In this document: piece after piece, positions 58,480-64,000 of the stretch
How positions within the stretch are numbered: position 1 is the first letter of the stretch
How the letters are laid out: each line of letters starts with the position of its first letter
From: Azadirachta indica
Taxonomy: Eukaryota; Streptophyta; Magnoliopsida; Sapindales; Meliaceae
Assembly: GCA_022749755.1 (NCBI GenBank)
Contig: CM040444.1
Location: 11,698,274 to 11,762,273, forward strand
Length of the DNA stretch: 64,000 nucleotides
Reading direction: 5' to 3'
Notes under the pieces: model-generated
What the model was told of the DNA's origin: nothing
The model's input: only the letters and a program-made list of their open reading frames with translations
The model's database searches: none
Made by a program: the position numbers and the translations under genes

Positions 58480-60650
58480 TGACTAAAGAAAACAGCCCTT
58501 TCGACGCTAACTAGTTTTCTTCCACCATTATCGAGGCTGACCTAAAGGTGTTTAGGAAGCTCTACCAAATCTCTGAATTGGTCATCCTTAAAGTTTTTAA
58601 GGCCAACGAGTTCCCTAGTCGTTCTAGGGCTAATGAGGTGGTCTTTAATGAAGAGTTGTTTTTCCTTAGGGACAGATTACCACTACAACCCTACTTCGTT
58701 GCCCTATTCCATGGTTTTAGAATTCCTTCTTACTAATTGAACTTAAACGATTAAAGAACCATTACTTGATTGTATATAATTTGAAACATGGCCAAGCACA
58801 CCCCACTGACCTTTGGTGAGATTAAATATTTATTTCTATTAAAAAAAAAGCCAAAGAAATACCCTAGATTCTAATATCTCTAAGCCCTCAGTAAGGCTTA
58901 TAAGCTAGTTACTATTAATTTCTCATACAACAAGAATTCAAAGGATAGATGATTTCACATAGGTGGGAATTGGTGCCTGTTTTCACTAGCTGAGATGAAC
59001 ATACGCAGCCCCATGTCTCATGCATTTTAGCCCGTTCTCTGTAAATGCATCAAATAGATTCAAATTGTATATTTGGATTTTTATGCTGAACATAACATCT
59101 GACAAATAAATTTTTGACTTGTAGCTGTTTGGGTCCAAAACTCGACCTACCCATTTCTCTCTTAGTGAAGATTAATGTTGGGTACGTGAAGCCGACCGAT
59201 TAAAAGAAGTTGCTCTTACCTGACCAAATTATAAGCTCACGTTTGTTCAAAGTCATCCCACTCATGAGGAACTTAAAACTACTCTAAGAGCGAAAAAGGG
59301 TCTTGCTCTAGAGGTTGATCAAGACGACTCCATCATGGGTCAGAATGAGTAATTCATATTTTTCCTTGTGACTTTTACTCATTTTCATTAGTTCTCATTC
59401 CTTTTACTTAGAGAGTCTAGTTAGATTTACCTCAAGCATTTGGAATTCAACTCAAAAAAATTATTCGATAATTAAAAAAGAGATATTATTAACAGTCTTG
59501 TATATTTCTAAATTCCATGTTGTTTAGAAAGGATGGCTCCAAAGAAGGGTAAGGATAAACTTCTTGGCTCACTGGGCTTAGTCCTCACTAAGTTGAATCA
59601 CAGCTTAAAGACGTAACTAAGAAGGCTGGGACCAACCTAGTAAATTTGGTCAAAGTAAGAGGAAGCCTTTTAAAGGGAAAACTATTAAGCCCAAGGCCTC
59701 TAGGAAGAAAGACGAGGTGGGTCCTAAGAATGACAAGAAAGTATTGCCCGAAGGTAAGGGTAAATGAGGGTGTTAAGGCCTTAAATAAAGCTTAAGAAAG
59801 GTCGTCAAAAAAGCAATATATAGAAGAAGGGGAAAAATTTTTTGAAGTAGACGGTCTCCTCTGGATAAATATCTCTAAAGAGAAGCGGGAGCTCTTCGAG
59901 CACTTGGTTTCATCCATTAATCACTTGGTCGCTATAGTCAGCCCATCCTTATCTTCGAAGGTGTAAACTGGCAATAAAGACAATATTCTAGAGAAAATTC
60001 TTGAATAGCTTGGCAAGATAATTATGCTTGAAAATCTAACTTTTGCTTGATTGTGACAGGTCTTTTTGATCAACAATCTCCCTTTTTGAATTTGTGCAGG
60101 TATATCATTCTCTAACCTCTCACATTGACAATGCGAAGAAACATTTTGTCTCAAATGTCAACATGTATAAAACTGTAGATCAGCTGACTTCAAAGAAAGA
60201 CTTACTGAACCAAAAGTTCAAGGAATCGAAAAAACGGAAAAAAAGTTTAGAGGTTTAGTTGAACGAGGAAAGGAAGAAATGGGCGAGTGAGTGCAGTGTA
60301 CTCAAAGATAAGGTTGTTGACCTTGAGGCTCAAGTATCCCAGCCAGGGTTATAACAATAAGGATCTGAAGACGAGCTTGCTCATACAAAGATGAATGTTG
60401 ACTAACAATGTGATAACACCGCTTTGGAACTAGCTTGCAAGATCTTCCAGGCAGAATATAAAGAGCTTGACTTAGGTTAGTTAATTGACTGACTTAAGAT
60501 TCCATGAACTGTGTAGTTAAGAGCCAAAGACAAAGAGGAAGTAGCTGTAAAGGAGCTGATTCTAGATTCTGGCCTTACTCAGTCTAATCAAACCATGCCT
60601 CTAACCGAGACTCCGACTTTTATATGATCTTATTGCCACCTCTGAAGGAA
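58480..60650 (+). pseudogene. Antisense additional ORF (aORF) remnant of a Tat-lineage gypsy element
   Basis: IIEADLKVFRKLYQISEL (about 58530), ANEVVFNEELFFLRDRLPLQ (58630-58690) and PYFVALFHGFRIP are read first. After stops come FHIGGNWCLFSLAEMNIR (about 58950-59005) and a Lys-rich segment from MAPKKGKDK (59533). A coiled-coil-like stretch LTSKKDLLNQKFKESKKR and LNEERKKWASECSVLKDK (60188-60320) follows. The pattern matches the putative plant transposon/gag-like protein carried by Tat elements. It is interrupted throughout. It converges on the pol remnant of the same element. Confidence 0.6.
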
Positions 60651-61380
60651 GCTTGATCTTTATTTTCTTATATTTTTGAAAAACACAGACAAGTTGTAAT
60701 ATAAATGATTGAATTTTTATTACTTTTGTATTCTTGATCAAAATTTAAATGCTTAGACTAATGCCATTTCACTTTATGTTCTTAGCTGATTAAAGTATAA
60801 GGCTTAAAGTTGAATAAGTATTTCTCTGAACTACTCTTGCTATGCTGTCTCAATCAAATAAATCATATAATGAGAATAGAAATTACATGGTTTGGTGTCT
60901 TATGACTTGAACTTGTCCTCAGGTTTTCTTTCAAACTAAGTAATAAGAATAGAAATTGTATATCGTGATTTTTCTAAGTAAACATGAGATTCGTTAATTC
61001 ATTGGTCATTATTGTATGGCATAAACTACAGTCAGGTCTTTTTACAATAATTCTTTGAATGGAATAGAACTTATTAATCTTTTGCTCGTTGTTTAATTTA
61101 AACTAAGGTTAGATCTTTTTATGACAATAAAATCTATTAACCTTCTAATCATTGTTGTTTAATATGAACTGAGGTAACATCTTTTTACGATAATTCTTTG
61201 AATAAAACAAATTTTATTAATCTTGTAATCATTTGTTGTTTAATCTAAATTGAGGCTAAATCTTTTTACAACAATCTTTTATCATGATAGTAGCATAATG
61301 CAATTATTGTTTGATCTAAATCATGTTTAGATTATTTTAGGAAATAATTCTATAAGTCTTCAAAGAAAATACTTCCTTAA
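60651..61380. other. Spacer between aORF and pol, with degenerate repeats
   Basis: Three to four diverged copies of a roughly 80-bp unit (61020-61270), each with TCTTTTTACGATAATTCTTTGAAT-like and TTAATCTTGTAATCATT-like parts. No coding sequence. Confidence 0.5.
61020..61280 (+). repeat. Diverged tandem repeat of about 80 bp
   Basis: Units near 61034, 61113, 61188 and 61258 each contain (A/G)TCTTTTTA(C/T)(A/G)A, followed in most by TTGTTTAAT and AACTGAGG-like words. Confidence 0.6.
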
Positions 61381-61865
61381 CATCTCCACATTCCATGGCT
61401 TCTTAACCTCTTTTATGTCCAAGTATTGCAGCTTATAGACTCCTAGTCTAATTGTTCTAGTTACTTTATATGGACCTTCCCAATTTACTCCTAAATCTCC
61501 TTTCCAAGTACTTTGATGTTCTGCATAATTCGTTGCAATACTAAATCTCCTTCACGAAAGGTTCTCCGTCGAACTCCCTTATTGTAGTACTTGACCACCC
61601 ATTATTGACAAGAAAATATCTTAATGAACACTTGATCTCGATTCTCTTCTAACAGATCCAAGTCTAATCTCATTAGCTCATTATTTGTTAGTTCATTAAA
61701 GTGCTTCACCCTGAACGAAGGTGCTTTAATTTCCACTAGTACTATCGCTTCAAAACCAAAAGTTAAGGAGTATAGTGTTTCACCAGTTGTGATCCTTGCT
61801 GTTATTTTGTAAGCCCAAAGAACTTAAGGCAACTCGTTAACTCATGCTCCTTTCTTACCATTAAG

Positions 61866-62117
61866 TTACTTCTTCAGTGCTTTCTTAATGGTTTTATTTA
61901 TTGCCTCAACTTGCCCATTTACTTTTGGATAAGTAGGAGAAACAAATCTTAAGTCGATGCTTAGATCAATACAGAATTCCTTAAAATTTGCATTATTAAA
62001 CTGCTTCCCATTATTTGCTATCAATATGCAAGGAATTCCAAACCTATAAATCAAGTTTCTTTCCATGAAAGCAATGGTCTTCTTCTCTGTTATGGTAGCC
62101 AACAGCTCCACTTTCAC
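61866..62117 (-). pseudogene. gypsy integrase catalytic core
   Basis: LATITEKKTIAFMERNLIYR, FGIPCILIANNGKQF and VSPTYPKVNGQVEAINKTIK are the core motifs. The second catalytic Asp is replaced (NN instead of DN). PxxNGQxE is retained. Confidence 0.87.
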
Positions 62118-62194
62118 CTATTTCATATAATAGTCTATGGCAATTATTACGTATTTCATCAAAGCACGTCCTGTGGACATTAGTCTGATTAGGT

Positions 62195-62485
62195 CTAGTC
62201 CCTACTACGCGCAGGGCTATGGACTGAGTAGGGTGGTAAGCTATTCAAGTGGTTGTCAAGAAATGTCGCCATGAAACTGACAACTTGAATAGGATTTACT
62301 GTTCTTATCGCATCCTGATATAGTGTCAGCCAATAATATACTTGACGTAAAATACGGTATGCCAAAGATCTGGCCCCTCTATGATCACTACAACTAGCCA
62401 TATGAACTTCCTTAAGCACATAGTCCGCCTCTTTTTTGTCCACACATTGTAAGTATGGCAATCTGAATCCTTGTTTATACCACAC
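62195..62485 (-). pseudogene. gypsy integrase zinc-binding (H2C2) segment
   Basis: MWYKQGFRLPYLQCVDKKEA and DYVLKEVHMASCSDHRGARS lead to LRQVYYWLTLYQDA, the standard H2C2 region. The CxxC half is lost. Confidence 0.82.
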
Positions 62486-62757
62486 TCCGTCGATTATCGA
62501 ATATCACAAAGATTATTCTTAATCTTTCTGGTCTTATTTTTGTCTTTTAGTAATTTGTCATCTAAGATATACTCTCTGATCGAGTCCATCCAAGTTAGGA
62601 CTTGGTACGTTGTGTTGACTTAGTCGGTTTCTACTACCAATGGCCCTATACTTTTTTGGCATAACACTTCTATGGGGATTGTTGTTGGGAACTTTCCCTA
62701 TAATGTTGAAGCTAATTTCATTAAGGCATTTGCTTTAGCGTTTTATGTTCGTGGAAT

Positions 62758-63078
62758 TTAGGTTAACACAACTCTCTTGAAGTGCTTAATCAACTCTGCA
62801 GCTCTACTCATATAAGCATACATGTTTGCACCTCTTGCTTGCAATTGTCCAAAGACATGGTTCACCATCAGTTGTAAGTCTCTTTTTATCTCGAGATAAC
62901 CTGCCCCGACTGAAAGTGCTGAATTGAAACTAGGTAGTAAGGATTTGTATTTCGCTTTATTGCTTATTACCTTAAACTTGAAGTATAGGGCATAAGCCAA
63001 CTCAACATTTTTTAGTCCAACCAAGATTATTTCAACTCTTCTGCCTTGCACGTTTAATGCTCTATGTATAGACGCCAA
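62758..63078 (-). pseudogene. gypsy second RNase H-like domain
   Basis: VELAYALYFKFKVISNKAKY and YLEIKRDLQLMVNHVFGQLQ correspond to the NNEAEYEAL and SDSQLVVNQV motifs of Tat archaeal-type RNase H. The second is changed to KRDLQLMV, so an active-site Asp position is altered. Confidence 0.8.
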
Positions 63079-63459
63079 AGCTGAGCCACTTCTTATTCTT
63101 CTTCTGATGTTTGTTCAGTCGTGTCATTTAGGGATCGAGTATTATTGTTTATTGGTCTCGACGTATTACTCTGAGTAGGTATTACCTGCACCTCTTCTTC
63201 CTAAATTGTCATCGGCTCAGTTATTTCTCTCATCATCATCCCTTTCAACACCAGTCTTTTTATAATAAAGTCAGTTAAAGTCTGAACCTTAATAGTTTTA
63301 CGAGGTTGATATTTCATGTCAAATTCATTGAGTTCAATCGCCCATTTGACCAATCTCCCTTAAATATCTAATCTATGCAATATTTTTCATAGAGGCTGAT
63401 CGATGAGAACTATTATAGAGTAAGTCTGGAAATAAAGGCTAATTTATGCTCTGTGACGA

Positions 63460-63840
63460 CTAATGCAAAGGCCAATATTTCGTTTTTGCATTTAACAGTG
63501 ATTTACTGGTGTAGTATATTAGCCAATAAATCTTCTCATCTTCTTTTACCAATACTGAGCTTACTACATGATCAATCGCTACCAAATATAGGTATAATGA
63601 CTCTCCTATTAACGGACTCACCAAATAGGGTAGATTCGCTAAGTAAGCCTTCAACTCATGGAAGCTAGTCATGCACTCCTCCTTCCATCTCATGTTTTTT
63701 CTTTTCGTAATAACTTGAAAAAATTGAAATGATCTGTTAATAGCTTTAAATATAAACCTGTTTAATACGATTAACCTCCTCGCCAAGCCTTGCACTCCCT
63801 TTAATGTTGTCGGGGATTTTATGTTTAATATAACCTGCAT
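63460..63840 (-). pseudogene. gypsy RT thumb / RNase H start
   Basis: 126 uninterrupted codons. ECMTSFHELKAYLANLPYLV is the usual segment between RT and RNase H in Tat/Athila-type pol. DHVVSSVLVKEDEKIYWLIY starts the RNase H domain. Confidence 0.85.
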
Positions 63841-64000
63841 TTTCTAGGGGTTTACCTCTATTACACGTTCGCTGACCATGAACTCCAAAAAATTTTCGAA
63901 GCTGACTCCAAATACGCTTTCTCAGAATTTTGCCTTATGTTATATTTCTTGAGTAGAGAAAAAGTTTCTCCCAGGTGCTGAACATGGTCTTTAATTTTAA

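Larger units (their letters stand above)
61380..64000 (-). mobile_element. Ty3/gypsy Tat-lineage pol remnant, cut by the window edge
   Basis: Read on the minus strand from the right edge: RT C-terminus with a DHVQHLGETFSLLKKYN-like segment (about 63880-63990). Next are the RT thumb and tether GVQGLARRLIVLNRFI and SFHELKAYLANLPYLVSPL, and LYLYLVAIDHVVSSVLVKED (63460-63840). RNase H follows (AYALYFKFKVISNKAKYKS, 62758-63078). An integrase zinc-binding segment EVHMASCSDHRGARSLAYRI (62195-62485) precedes the integrase core (61866-62117). The core reads IANNGKQF where an Asp is expected (SDNGTQF), so a DDE catalytic residue is lost. Frames are broken between blocks. Confidence 0.85.

Overview
The window is a stretch of AT-rich nuclear DNA from a flowering plant, most likely a eudicot. 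The evidence is a plant-type C2/EF-hand phosphatidylserine decarboxylase gene with 21 exons and GT-AG introns, surrounded by plant lineages of copia, gypsy, hAT and Mutator-like elements. The species cannot be named from the sequence.

Only one intact cellular gene is visible. It is a PSD2/PSD3-type phosphatidylserine decarboxylase proenzyme on the minus strand, from the ATG at 53959 to the stop at 29169. I reassembled all 21 coding exons. They join in frame to 1908 nt (635 codons plus stop), with the C2 domain, two canonical EF-hand loops and the self-processing GGST motif in place. Introns make up more than 90% of its 24.8 kb, and much of that is inserted DNA: a 1.1-kb Mutator-like element with a 10-bp target duplication (intron 5), a short MITE and a copia LTR with primer-binding site (intron 7), another MITE (intron 9), an antisense chromovirus-like gypsy remnant (intron 11), a possible solo LTR (intron 18), an (AG)n tract (intron 12) and a 51-bp tandem duplication (intron 15).

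Left flank (1 to 28.9 kb): two broken copia gag/protease fragments (about 0.9-2.1 kb). A decayed hAT transposon follows (3303-7832), with a second copy of its 5' subterminal region just upstream and a 1.16-kb long-TIR element inserted in its transposase. Next is a 2.8-kb Mutator-like element with long TIRs and a perfect 10-bp target duplication (8391-11162), then AT-rich DNA with MITE pieces. A nested copia block follows (13922-24636): an older element holds a short-LTR copia (15468-19956) and a reverse-oriented solo LTR (20386-21301). Last are a second hAT transposase remnant (24.86-26.67 kb) and two adjacent tandem duplications (27.6-28.07 kb).

Right flank (54 to 64 kb): the PSD promoter region, a degenerate minisatellite (54.34-54.96 kb), a GC-richer island with GCTAGT-type repeats and a G-box, and a perfect 14-bp hairpin. 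The window ends in a Tat-lineage gypsy element that runs off the right edge. Its pol remnant is on the minus strand (61.4-64 kb), and a separate decayed ORF lies downstream of pol in antisense (58.5-60.65 kb), the layout known for Tat-type elements.

There is no operon or multi-gene system. The biological interest lies in how a conserved lipid gene has kept a perfect reading frame with heavily invaded introns, and in the relationships among the nested elements.
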